Part shown: one piece after another, positions 34,311-46,018 of the stretch | How the letters are laid out: every line of letters starts with the position of its first letter | How positions within the stretch are numbered: the stretch's first letter is position 1 | NCBI GenBank assembly: GCA_037893225.1 | Contig: JAZGUH010000717.1 | Coordinates: forward strand, 124,001 to 188,000 | Reading direction: 5' to 3' | DNA: 64,000 bases | DNA from: Hippasteria phrygiana | Taxonomy: Eukaryota; Echinodermata; Asteroidea; Valvatida; Goniasteridae | Notes under the pieces: model-generated | Seen by the model: only the letters and a program-made list of their open reading frames with translations | What the model was told of the DNA's origin: nothing | Database searches by the model: none | Made by a program: the position numbers and the translations under genes

Positions 34311-35738
34311 AGCTATATTGCAGATATTGGTTTTCAGCCAAGATTGTTTTTATTATTACAACTATAGCCATATTGTGCTTTCATATCTTTAAAGACAAAA
34401 TATGAAAATGTACAATTAAAACTGAACTTGCTTACAACGACATTATCAAATTGAAGAAGCAAACTGTTAGGAAAAGAACAGCTATTAGATAATTGAAAAT
34501 ATTAAACTTCGTTTTGTAAAATCAGAAAAACTAAATTCGTCAAATAGTTTTAATGATTCAATGTGTAACGTTGAGTGAGAATTTTGCTCATTTGAAACAT
34601 CTAAGGTTCGTTATCAGACTTGAATTACCTCTTGTGCTGACATTGGATAGTTCTCACGAGAGTATAGGACCTGGCAGTCTGATCTGAAAAGTTCACTTGC
34701 CATCCCTCTTTATGTGTTTTTTCAAATAAATTAATCAGTTTTGGGATATTCTGAAGATAGCAGTTGTCATTTCAGACGTTCAATTTCTTTAGGCCTACCG
34801 GAAGAAGAAATCCGGTATGGAGCTTTGATCAGAATCACCTTTTACGGCGACATTCGAAGGGAGAAAAAAAAGCTTCCTTTAACCAAACAGTGAAAACAGG
34901 AACATGCGTGGAGTGACACGCATCGCTTGAAGCTCACTTACTTTGATTACAATTTAAAAAGTCTGCAAGTAAAAACTAACAATGAGACTACCTCGCGGGC
35001 TTTGGACGTGTGACATGCCTAGCATGGCACTAAGCTGCATCGGAGTGGGTTGCACTGGTGTATACAGGACGTGAGTGACGGGATAGGATGGGCCAGGCTA
35101 GTCAGGTGCACATTCTTCAAGCCCCTATTAGCGGGTCCAATAAATATCGAATTTCTTAATATCGTTGGGACTACAGGATGTATCGTCTTGCAGTGTGGGT
35201 CTTCTCATTTTGGATCAAATTGGATGAAGAATTGGATCATCAAATTCATCGGTTGAAAAGATATATGTGCATGCGTGAAACAATACCTTCATGCTGAAAC
35301 TGCGAGGATCAGTGATAATGAGAAAAGTAATCAAAATCAGCTATAAAATTGAAGAGTATCCCACTTGTGTTCGATTCAATTTCCATTAATCAAAATTAAC
35401 AGTTACCACCAGTAGGCACAATCTATTGGATGTCTGTCGGGAGTTGAGTTGGGCTGTGCACGCATCCGAACCGGGTATACCCTAGACTTGGTTCCAAGTC
35501 TGTGATCGTGGTTTTTGTCGGCCTGATAGCCAATACAATCACAGAATAGTGCCGGAAATAGCGCCCTCTTGCGTCCTCTTTTGAGTTAACCTTGGATTAC
35601 GATCACAGACTTGGGAATCTCGTTCATCGGTTTGTACAAACCCTATGGCGAATTAGTCCAAGAGTGGACGGAACAAGCTGATTGGTCGGAATTCAAACAA
35701 GGAGAATTACTGGACGATTCCACTAATCGGGCGAACCG

Positions 35739-35922
35739 TTAGAAGCCACCCAATCGGGCGGTAGGGCGCTCGCGCGCGCTTCATAGGCGTGCTTAGTACA
35801 CCTGTACTATAACAGTACACCTGCTTTTCACCTGTTGGTCAAAGGCACAATGTGTGCGCGCGTATAACGAGCGCGCGTGTATGGTACCGTTTGATTGGGT
35901 ACCTAGAGATGGCTTCTAATTC
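35739..35922. repeat. Internal imperfect inverted repeat
   Basis: GTTAGAAGCC..ACCCAATC..CGGT..GCGCTCGCGCGCGC at the left pairs with GCGCGCGT..ACCG..GATTGGGT..GGCTTCTAAT at the right, with gaps. The loop carries the palindrome-like GTACACCTGTACTATAACAG plus TACACCTG. It may be a decayed nested MITE inside the 35483-36568 element. Confidence 0.5.
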
Positions 35923-35978
35923 TAAATTTTTTTCGTCGGATTAGTCTATAGGTAGGTAACGCGTTGTTCGTCCAGTAA

Positions 35979-36159
35979 AGGTTGGTTTATAGTCGGTCGG
36001 CGATCGTCGCCGCGACAGAAAATTGACGCGCGATCCTCTCACGCACATAAATATAGAACGTAAAGTTATTGTTTAAACGTTATATATCTATGTGCGTGAA
36101 AGGATCGCGCGTCAATTTTATGTCGCGGCGACCATCGCCGACCGACTATAAACCAGCCT
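35979..36159. mobile_element. 181 bp Harbinger-like MITE nested in Mutator-like element
   Basis: The arms are about 75 bp: AGGTTGGTTTATAGTCGGTC, GGCGAT.GTCGCCGCGACA and TTGACGCGCGATCC pair with the sequence ending in GACTATAAACCAGCCT. TAA flanks both sides (35976-35978 and 36160-36162). A 3 bp TWA duplication is the PIF/Harbinger signature (established knowledge). Non-coding. Confidence 0.8.
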
Positions 36160-36589
36160 TAACAAAAACTAACAATCACGTATTTAATTTGGTATTTTTT
36201 TCTACTAATATAAGATCAAATATGATTTAGCTATAGATTTTAAATACCATTACGTGCCATTGTGCCAAGTATTATACAAATTTGAGACTGAACAGTGTAA
36301 CAGAACACTGTATTGTAACCTATTGGTAATGGACGCGGCCTACACGGTTGTTGTGTCCTTCTGATTGGCCATCTCTATGGGCCTCCGTTATATTATGTAA
36401 ATTTAGTTATGAATGCACGAATATCCCATATGCACGTAAGGGTCAAGTCCGAGATCGCGAGCCCGATCCGAGCGCGAGTTAGTGTGTGATAACCAATGTG
36501 GGTATGACGTTTAGCGTGGCTGATGCAGACAAAAAATAACCGCGATCTCGGACTTGAAATTAAGTCTAGGTATACCCGACTACCGACCG

Positions 36590-39480
36590 CTAAAGTCAGG
36601 AACCGATTCCAGATTATGGAATCGAGTATCCGTAACCGAATTAAGATATTTTGTTTAAATGTCATTTGTGGGAAATTTTCAAAATAGAAACCAGGGTACA
36701 TGGAAAAAACAAAACAGAACGGCTATGACGCTTCCGAAAATGCAATTTACACCGTAAAGCTGCTATAAATCTCACTGTACACACTTGCATCTTGCTGCAT
36801 TGATGCACCGATGTGGTAGTAGTAATGTGCGGACCTTTATGAACAATATGAACAGCAATTTCTGAGATTTAATTGTTGGGATTGGCTTTCTTTAAAGGGT
36901 ACGCGGGTACCCGTGCTTTTTTGCAATCGGGTATCCGATTCCCGTACTACCCATAAATGCACACCCCTAGTCGGGAACCGCATAGGCCTCAATGTAGTTT
37001 ATTTATCTACGCAGAATGTTTTTATTTATCTTAGCTTCAAAGTGTATCAAACGTGCACAATGTTTCGTGCATGCACTGATTAGTTTCCTAAAACAATGCA
37101 CGAATTTAATATGAGGGACCTTGAAATTGAGAAGTGTTAAAGATTTTACATCTAACATTATGAGTTTGTTGCCGTGACGAAATTGCACATTTGCGCGCAC
37201 GTTTGCAGTCCATATCTTTGAGCAGTCCTTGAAAATTACACTTTCTCTGTTGCATAAATAGTAATAGCGTGGCAGAAACTTCCTCACATTACACAGGTGT
37301 TTATCCTGTTACACCTTCTGTTTTTCCCTCGCTAATTACACTCTCATTGCCGCGAATTTTGTGAACATAAATTCTCGGGTCAATCACGCGGGGAATGTTC
37401 CCGCCAATTTTCTAACTTCGACCTCGTAAAAAAAAGCTCCACGGCAAGGTGCGGAAAACAAGAAGCAGACGACAGGAAACAGCAAAGCGTTGACATAGCG
37501 TTGACATTGCGAAGAAATAACCTGGCGTCGGAGAAACGCGTTCTCAACTCCGAACGTTTGCCGCCAGCGATCACAACACGGTTCATCTGGGGTTATTCTT
37601 TAAGTCATTATTCTTAAAGTCATTATAAGGTGACAAAAATACACAGTGTCTTAGGTTCAAAATGGAAACAAGTCTTTGGAAAATGTGAATGTACTAACGC
37701 CTTGGTTTCAAATGAGGTTACTGTACAAATGTTACTTTATATCGTTCATAAAATGACTTATCACGGGTCCTTTCCTATATCATTGAGCTATTGTTGCGCA
37801 GCATTATTTAAGCAGCTTCTTATTTGTCAAACAATCCACAAGGGACAATCCACAAGGGAAACTGACTAGGAAAATTTACAGATAAGTGCTATTTATTGAT
37901 ATTCGAAACATAAATACTTATGTTTGTTTGCAAAACGTCAATGTCATATGAATGCATTAATTAATGCCAATTCTTTGTAAATTTGCTTGAAAAAGTAATT
38001 GATTTTTAGTACTTTTTAGTCTGTTTGGTATTCTTTTGGTTTTAGTTTAAATACAAATAGAAGGTGAATGCTTTACTGACGGTGTGTTAAATATTTTTCA
38101 AAATATAATATTTCATTCTTATGCAATCAGTGACTATTTTATAAATTTAATACTTCAAAAGCACCAGAATTATTTTAAAGACCCATACAGTAAATTTAGT
38201 TTACCTATAACGAGCCATACTATTTCGATTATTAGTTGTCAGATTGACCTGACGACATATCTTTAATCACAATACGATTGTCAGCAATGTGTCTAACACA
38301 TTATACCGCAAGCCTGAAATGGTATATAATAAAAACCATTTTACACGCAATTGCAAATTCATGCCAGCCCGCTAATGTTCAACCGCCAAAGCCACTTGGT
38401 AAACAAAACCACTTTGTAAACAAAGCCATTGTAAACAAAGTCACAAAGCGAACGAAGTCATTGTTCACTTTGCATATCAAGTTGATAGGCCCAAGTTCAA
38501 GCGTCGCCACTTAGACTTTTCTGGTGAGGAAATCGTATCCGTTTCACATAAAAATGGAGACAAACCCGAATAATTGCGCTTTGGATGGCTTACATCAAGA
38601 CACAGACCAGCATCCATATAACTGTCTCTGAGATATACAGTCAATCCGTTTTCTACGAAGCAAAGAAAGAGTTTAATTTCAATGAGACGGCGCTCCACAC
38701 GTAATATCCGATGCGACCATCATTCCAGACCTATGATTTACAGTTATGGCCAGTCGGCCGGGGGGTGTTCAACCCTTCTGCCCTCTTTACTCTCCCCTCA
38801 CACCTGAAGAGTGCCCTCGGACTCTATTTTTCTTCCCTCGGCCCGGGGTCTTGCGAAGCGGATGAAGTAATTACCTCGGCGCAGATAGCTGGCTCCGTTT
38901 GCCTGTCCAAATTGGAATCACTCTGTGAAGGATTTATACGTCCACCAAGGGCCGATCTAGGACCATTAGTCTTAATGAAGGGAGGTGACAGGTCATCAGC
39001 CGAGAGATAGGGAAAGATATAGGCCACTTTGTCAGACGTAGTGGTCTCGAAGTTCTACATCATTTTGGTTTCCGATTCGCGTACCGGCAATACTGAACGC
39101 CCAGCATCTGCCCATGTCACGCCAGAAAAATGCTTCCTCACTTGAATGTTTAAACAGCTAGGTATAGTGCAGCATTTCATAGCATCACACGTGTAAATTT
39201 CGTTTACCAACTGGACTTTGAGCCAGCAATGTTATACTGTCATCTTATCAAATCAAGAACAGAGAGATCATAGACCTACGTTTGAAGGTGAATGGACGCG
39301 AAAAGGGGTCCTGGCTTTTGAGGATACGGGCCGCACAAAAACAATCAGTTTTTGTTTACTCTGTCTTGTCGTGGATATTGTCTGGATTATGGCTATAGTT
39401 GTGGAATGAAACTAAAAATAAATTTTAAAATGCCGCAATGAATCTATTGGCTTTGAGTGTAGGCTATGTCACGTTAGCAA
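36590..39480. other. No supported gene; unassigned DNA
   Basis: Short motif-free ORFs. Minor local duplications: AAGTCATTATTCTTAAAGTCATTA near 37602-37626, CAATCCACAAGGGA twice at 37833-37860, and a GTAAACAAAGCCA-like triplet at 38388-38445. Confidence 0.35.
38388..38445. repeat. Short irregular tandem GTAAACAAARCC
   Basis: Three to four imperfect copies of CCACTTTGTAAACAAAGC occur back to back. Local slippage-type repeat with no other context. Confidence 0.5.
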
Positions 39481-39483
39481 GGA

Positions 39484-40053
39484 ATTTTGGGTGGGATACC
39501 CATGGGATACCCATGGGGTTATCAATAACACCATGTAAGTTAGTCATCCTCATGGGAGATTTTATGCTGATCATGGAAAACCCATGGGAACACCATGGCG
39601 ATCATGGCAAAACCATGGGGATTTTATGGACACCATGGGAACACCATGGGGATTTTATGGACACCATGGAAACACCGTGGGGATTTTATGGACACCATGA
39701 AAACACCGTGGGGATTTTATGGACACCATGGGAACACGTGGGGATTTTATGGACACCATGGAAACACCGTGGGCATTTTATGGACACCGTGGGAACACCG
39801 TGGGAACACCGTGGGAACACCGTGGGAACACCGTGGGAACACCGTGGGAACACCGTGGGAACACCGTGGGAACACCGTGGGAACACCGTGGGGATTGTAT
39901 GGACACCGTGGGAACACCGTGGGGATTGTATGGACACCGTGGGAACACCGTGGGGATTGTATGGACACCGTGGGAACACCGTGGGGATTGTATGGACACC
40001 GTGGGAACACCGTGGGGATTTTATGGACACCGTGGGAACACCGTGGGGATTTG
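39484..40053. repeat. CCATGG/CCGTGG minisatellite, 11 bp base unit, 33 bp higher order
   Basis: The basic unit is GGGAACACCGT (11 bp), about nine consecutive copies from about 39790 to 39893. On both sides it alternates with GGATTTTATGGACACC or GGATTGTATGGACACC to make 33 bp units (3 x 11). Early units carry CCATGG and later ones CCGTGG. Since 33 is divisible by three, several frames stay open on both strands (ORFs up to 217 codons), which is a repeat effect. A degenerate CCCATGG-rich tail extends to about 40330. Confidence 0.95.
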
Positions 40054-40330
40054 GTTGTTTTTTTTACTTACTCCCAAAAGGTTTCTTTTGAACAACCACA
40101 TAAAATCCCCACGGGTGCATGGACAATTCCCATGGGGTGCATTGGACAATCCCGTTAAAGTGTATGGGATAAACCCCATAGCGTACGTGGGAAAGTTCCA
40201 TGGGAAAATTTTGAATCTTTGGGGAAATTCATGGGACAAACCCCATGGAAAAATCCCATGCTACATGGTGCCCAATTCACCATGTAATTCCCATGGGGAA
40301 AATTTCCCATCGGAATAACATGGGACATGT
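40054..40330. repeat. Degenerate CCCATGGG-rich flank of the minisatellite
   Basis: Irregular recurrence of CCCATGGGG, ATGGGAAA, AAACCCCAT and similar in both orientations, looking like an older, diverged continuation of the 39.5 kb array. No coding interpretation. Confidence 0.55.
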
Positions 40331-40339
40331 TCGCAAGGG

Positions 40340-43300
40340 AATATAATAAATGTGTATCCAAGCCCGGGCCTTATTCATTACAGCACGATTCATCTAAGAT
40401 TTGGAACTATACCTATATCTTTTTGGCATGTTTTTAATAGGTCATAGACAACGTCCTTTTCATAGCTGTCCGGAATATCGCGGATGCAGAGACAATTAAG
40501 TAGTCTTCTCGTCAGGAGACCAACGTGGGACTTATATCCGCGGAAAGTCGATATAGTTTGGCGGAAATGGTGTCCAACGATCGACCGTCCCAATTTGTCG
40601 CGCTATTTGGACGATTCGTCCCTGGTGACAACCTGACACCGAAACAGTGTGACGGCTACCTGCCGCCAAAACCGTTCCTCTAGATCACGGTGAGTTGAAG
40701 GTAACGCATCCATAGTTCATCATCATGAAACTGTCGCCGATGATGTCGTCATCTGACCTTGGTTTTGTCATCAGTCTCTTATTGTAGGGTGCTATGAGAA
40801 CAAATCGAACAATTTCCAAACGCACCTGCTTTCACAATCAGCATTTTACCTCGTAGCTGATTGGATAGCAAATAGGGATAAGACCAAAAGAACGGCGGTG
40901 TTAGGGAAACATGGTCCCGAATTCATGAAGTAATTAAAATCCATGTAATTATATTTGACAGCTATTGTGTGTATGGGGGGGGGGGTTGAGGGAGTCATGA
41001 AGCGAACTGAATGCCACTGAATACATCATTTCTTCGATTGCACAATTTGATAATAAGATTATGATAACGATGACTAACGAACATAATCCACCTCTTCGGG
41101 CAGACATCGTGAACTTAAGAGGATCGACGGTCTCCTCCAAAACCAACAAGATTTTAGGGAGATAGACCCTTGAAAAAAGTCTTCCTGATATCAGTTACAG
41201 ATTCCATCTCTTACAAGTATAAGTTCTACAATTTGGAATATCGTAATTAAATGACTGTCAAATTTAGAGAAAGTTGAGGATGAAGATCTACGGTTGAGGA
41301 TGAAGTTATCCCGTCTGGATCTATAGGTCTGAAAATTGGGATAATTCCTTTGGTATCTATTGAAGATGTATCCCCTATTTAGATCTGGACCCATGAATAC
41401 CGTAAGGGTGGTAGGGCTGGCAACCTAAAATGTGGCCAACCCTACCACCTCTGTTGTGGCCGTTTACATGGAGTGGCTTTTAGCCTTGTATTGGGTGACT
41501 TCCATAAAAAGTCTTAAAAGCCAGGGACATTCGTTGCAATATCAATGTGTGGCCCACAAAGAGATTCAACTTTGCACTGTACAAATTGTCGGAGTTCATC
41601 TGCCAAATAGGATATAACAAAAAGTTTGCATCCGATGTACCCGAGTTGAAAATTAGAAAATTTGCTCATTGCAATTATTACCTTTTGCACATAAAGTATA
41701 TATTATCTTCTTACGACTTTGAGATGAAGCATATACAAAATACTGCACTACTTGGCAGTTGCAAAAAGTCGAATTATTTTCTTTACAACCATCAATTTGG
41801 ATATTTGTTTTAACTCAATACCTACTCATGATGTGGGCTTATTAAAATATTTCGTTAATGCCAGTCCTTCGAAGTTTGCGAACCATGTGTACCCAAAACG
41901 GAGGAAACAAACAAGTACAGCTTCACTTTGGGATTGGTTGTTGCTCATGCTTTGCCATCACATGATACATTATACATAGTAGCAAGACTTACAAAACTGG
42001 AGCACAGAAAGGTGTGATTATGACGTGGCTTGACGTCATTTGTGCTCCACACCATTGATAAAGCCTCAAGCTTCAGGCGGCGTCAACTTGGTCAGCGTGC
42101 ATTAGAAAGTCGACGTTGTGTACTTTCAAATGTGTATATCCCTGCACTCTCTCCTTGTAAACTCCATGTGATATTAACATGTCAATACCTACTACGTGTT
42201 TTCCACCGTAAACCAGAGAAATAGAAATAAGAGAAACCTTTCTAGCCATGTACACAATTTAATTGTTCTCACCTAATGTCTAGGCCTTTACAAACACGAC
42301 GCCTGATGGAAAAAGAAGTCAAATTGTTAAAATTTAAATAGTAGTCAAAAATGTTATCGCATATTTTGGTTTCGAAATTTGCAGTATTTGTCTGATAAAT
42401 TCTTTTCAAGTGGAGAATTATTGGTTTTCTTTGTGGTTATAATTCAAGACCCGCTTATCATTTCATATGGAGTATTAACCAGTCAACCAGAAGACGCATC
42501 AAAGTTCGTAATAGGAACATTATTGTTAAATATCGTCAGTATAGAAAAAGATGGTTTGTAGAAAGCTTTACATTGACACAGTACGACTTTGTTTCTCGGC
42601 ATTTCAGCATCAGAAGTACGACCCTGCAGACTTTAGAATTAATCGTGCTAAATGCAAACTGATTATTTTTAATGCTGTTAAACAAGTACAAAATTCAAAC
42701 TTAATACTCTTTCCTGCCAAATAGTTGACCGAGAGCTATAGGCTCATGAAAAAGATATCACAGTGTAATATAGTGCCCGATAACTTCAATTGATGCACAT
42801 ATGATTTCCTCTGAGCTTATGTATCGTGAGTGTTATGGGGGGGGGGGGGGGACTCCAACAGTTTGACGCAATTATTTATGGCATTTGTGACTGAAAAGTG
42901 CATACCAGTTGCAATCGAAAGTACAATTTCAAGTCTATTGGAATAATCTCCACTTTCAAAGTACAAGCAACAGCTACCTAATCCGAGCTTTCTAATCGAC
43001 TTAGGCATCCATTAAGCAAAAGCTTGTTCCGAGTCATGCGTAGTATCCCAGTATTTCATACGGGTGGATGACTGCAGTTGTACCGATGGACGAATCACAG
43101 CCTCGTCTCCAGGAAAAATACTCTACAGGGATTATGCGTACGAAGACATTATTTTGGTACCCCCTGCCCTTGGAATGTGACCTGATCGACATGAAAGGTG
43201 CACTTTTTATAAAGGTTCTTTGAAACACCATTATCAATAAATAGTTTTTTAAGCATTTTATTTTATTATAATTATAATAATGGCTTCGCTTAAGCGCCCT

Positions 43301-44270
43301 TATCAGACAGTACAGGGATTACTCTTGATCAGTGAGTTTTTTAAATTCATGGATCTAGTTTTCGTTAATTAAGCACTCCAAACAACTATACCACGTGGCC
43401 AAGGCACCCGACATTCCATATGGTATACTTTTGACACTTCAATTTCGTTATTGTTTAAACTCAAGTGCATCAAATATCAAATTTAGTTACGGTACCCCTT
43501 TGTGCAAAGGGAACTTGAAATTTCTAAAGAGTGCATAGAACTTAAATGAAGGGATGAAATCAAAACATCATAATTACTTAAGCCTAATCAATTATACATT
43601 GAAATTACCAAATTTACGGGAACCGATCACGACATTGTCATTATGTGAATTCACAAGTGATAACATTACGATTGTAACTTTTGAACATTACTGCCGACAT
43701 CGCTTTTCGTATTTGCGAACACCCCAAGATGATCAGACGACAGCACGTGGCTTCGGGAAGGCAAACATCTCTGACACGGCTAGTGCTATTCGGGTGATCC
43801 GGAAACAGCGAACGACAGAGATCAAAGCCGGACCGCAACGCCTAAATTAATACGGTGGACCGGCTCGGCAGCACGCACGCAAGGAGCCGACACGCCCTGA
43901 GCCACTTCGCGCCGCCGCGAATTTTTACAGGCGTCGATGTTGTTTCCGACTTAACCAGATCATCTTCTGTCTGGAAAAGCAGCTTTTGAGTTATGCGTGA
44001 GCGAGTCTCTGCGTCTTTGAGACACAACTGACATGAAGTTATGTTTCCATAACCTGCAACCAACCCTCAAGGATCTCCCAGTCCACAAAAAATGGAAAAT
44101 GATATGAGAAAGGGAAGAACAAATAATATGAGGTCGGAAAGAAAATACGTGAAGTAGTCACACATTACGATTTTAAACCAGGACGGGGGCAATAGGCCCA
44201 CGTGTATTATTCACTGTTTAATATTGCTATTACAAACCAATAATAAAACAGATCAAAGGCCAGTCCAGGT
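40340..44270. other. No supported gene; unassigned DNA
   Basis: Short motif-free ORFs, a 15-base G run (42837-42851), and a GC-richer patch at 43850-43930. The sequence near 44264 (GTCCAGGTTAAAAGTGAGGC) matches the left end of the 58341 MITE and may be a fragment of that family. Confidence 0.35.
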
Positions 44271-44445
44271 TAAAAGTGAGGCTAATCGTGACGATTAGAG
44301 CATGGAATGCCAGAAACGGGCTAGGTCAAGTCTTCACTGTGTCAAGTCCTCACTGTGTCAAGTCCTCACTGGGTGGCTTTACGCCTTGTAATAACCGACT
44401 TACACAAACCAACCGAGCCGAGCCGAGACGAGCCAATACGAGCCG

Positions 44446-44640
44446 CGACGAGACGAGCCGCGACGAGTCGAGCCGCGACGAGTCGAGCCGCGACGAGTCG
44501 AGCCGCGACGAGTCGAGCCGCGACGAGTCGAGCCGCGACGAGTCGAGCCGCGACGAGTCGAGCCGCGACGAGTCGAGCCGCGACGAGTCGAGCCGCGACG
44601 AGTCGAGCCGCGACGAGTCGAGCCTCGACGAGTCGCGACG
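44446..44640. repeat. 15 bp minisatellite CGACGAGTCGAGCCG, about 12 copies
   Basis: Nearly exact 15 bp units with irregular GAGCC/GAGAC borders on each side (44412-44668). Because 15 is a multiple of three, all frames read through (for example SerSerArgAspGlu on plus), producing artefactual ORFs up to 157 codons. The unit contains the palindrome CGACGAGTCG-like GACTCGTC motif. Confidence 0.95.
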
Positions 44641-44741
44641 AGACGAGACGAGACAAGCCGAACCGAACCGAAGCCAGAAACCGGCCGGTGCAGGTCTTTA
44701 TATTGGCAAACTGCCACGGCAGGACAAAGCCAGAAATGGCA

Positions 44742-45054
44742 CACTGTAAAAACCAACGGCTTACACTTTTTTAACACTTCAACGCGTTAATATTAACACT
44801 TTACACGTAAAGGTATAGAAGGCGTTGCACGCGATTAACACTAAAACACGTTTAAATATGCGTTGGTTTTGATGATTATCAACGCTTGAGGTAGATATTA
44901 ACACTTTGGATTGTTAATAATCATTAACACCAACGTCTATTTAAACGTGTTTTAGTATTAATCGTGTACAACGCCTCCTATACATTTACGTGTAAAGTAT
45001 TAATATTAACGCGTTGAAGTGTTCAAAAAGTGTTAGCCGTTGGTTTTTACAGTG
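44742..45054. mobile_element. 313 bp full-length hairpin MITE with CACTG ends
   Basis: The ends CACTGTAAAAACCAACGGCT and the mirrored AGCCGTTGGTTTTTACAGTG enclose arms that pair almost to the centre. Landmarks are AACACTTCAACGCGTTAATA, TACACGTAAA, GGCGTTG, AACACG and TTTAAATA. CA dinucleotides flank both sides (44740-44741, 45055-45056). CACTG ends with a 2-3 bp duplication suggest EnSpm/CACTA affiliation (inference). Non-coding. Confidence 0.85.
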
Positions 45055-46018
45055 CATGGTGCCGGTGATACAGTGCCCGAAAGTTGACAATATTAGATCA
45101 ATTTGTCACAATGCCAACTGACTGACACTTGGGTATTCTATATTGAACAGTCCGTTGGATCTTTGATCGTACAAGGAGCACATGAACAAGACATCCTGAC
45201 CACACGCAGTTTGACACAACTGGCATTGAGTAGAAGATGTGAATGTAAATATTGGATTTGGAAGCATGAATTATTTCTGCGACCAAGTTCAGAGTAATAG
45301 TTAACCGACGGTTTGAGCAATGTATCATGAATTCATACTAAATGTTCAAACAAACTCTATTAGGATGCTCTATCGATAGAGATATGTTGTCAAACATGAG
45401 GCCGGATTGGTATAAAAGAGAGACAATCAGTTTATACCCACTGAATGCATGAACCCTTTTTAACGCGAAGTTTACAGAATGTTTCAAGTTTAAAGTTTCA
45501 AGTTTGATATATTTTCACTCAAACACATTGAAAAAATTCAATTTTTTCAATTTGAATGAAGACAAATAGATAGTTTTATGAGTGAGGGCCATCTTGAAAC
45601 CCATAAGGCTTATAACGACGACCCTAAAAGTGGGTGCCAATAGCAGAGTGGAAAAGCAAGTAAAAAAACATATTAAATCAGTCATAAAGACTAAGCAGTT
45701 GATAAAAGAAATGTAGAAAATTGAAAGTAAACAAGACAGCTGGTAATGTATTTCCAACTCCACTATTAGCAACCACCAAAGTTTCTTTTAAACAAATCAC
45801 ACAGAAGGACTAGACACATAACACAGACAAAGACAATAACACAAACAACAATCTTTCCGTAAAGCTTTGTACATTCTCACAACGAAAATTTGAAACAGAA
45901 GATAAATTAACGATGAGGTGGTTTGAGGGTACCTGGAGACAGTAGATAATTGGCAAGACTCTGGGTCAAATTATTTATGAATTAATACAGGAATACATTT
46001 AGAGACACGGCGATCAAT

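Larger units (their letters stand above)
35483..36568. mobile_element. 1086 bp relative of the 27.2 kb Mutator-like element
   Basis: The outer ends are TAGACTTGGTTCCAAGTCTG (left) and the reverse complement of TAGACTTAATTTCAAGTCCG (right). The flanks are perfect 9 bp duplications GGTATACCC (35474-35482 and 36569-36577). Each terminal region is again an internal inverted repeat: on the left, CCAAGTCTGTGATCG with CGATCACAGACTTGG; on the right, GTCAAGTCCGAGATCGCG with CGCGATCTCGGACTTGA. The left terminus also shares AGCGCCCTCT and CCTTGGATT with the 27.2 kb element arms. The interior holds a further inverted repeat (35739-35922) and a nested MITE; no ORF is recognisable. Confidence 0.85.

Noticed and set aside
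39438..40318. ORFs up to 217 codons with HisArgGlyAsnThr and TrpGluHis repeats
   Set aside because: Consequence of an 11/33 bp minisatellite divisible by three; all strands and frames are similarly open.
44276..44777. SerSerArgAspGlu-type repeat proteins (up to 157 codons)
   Set aside because: A 15 bp minisatellite opens every frame; no independent evidence for a gene.
45485..46018. Separate 85-codon minus-strand gene at 45515-45772
   Set aside because: It lies within the 3' UTR of the LINE and has no recognisable motif.
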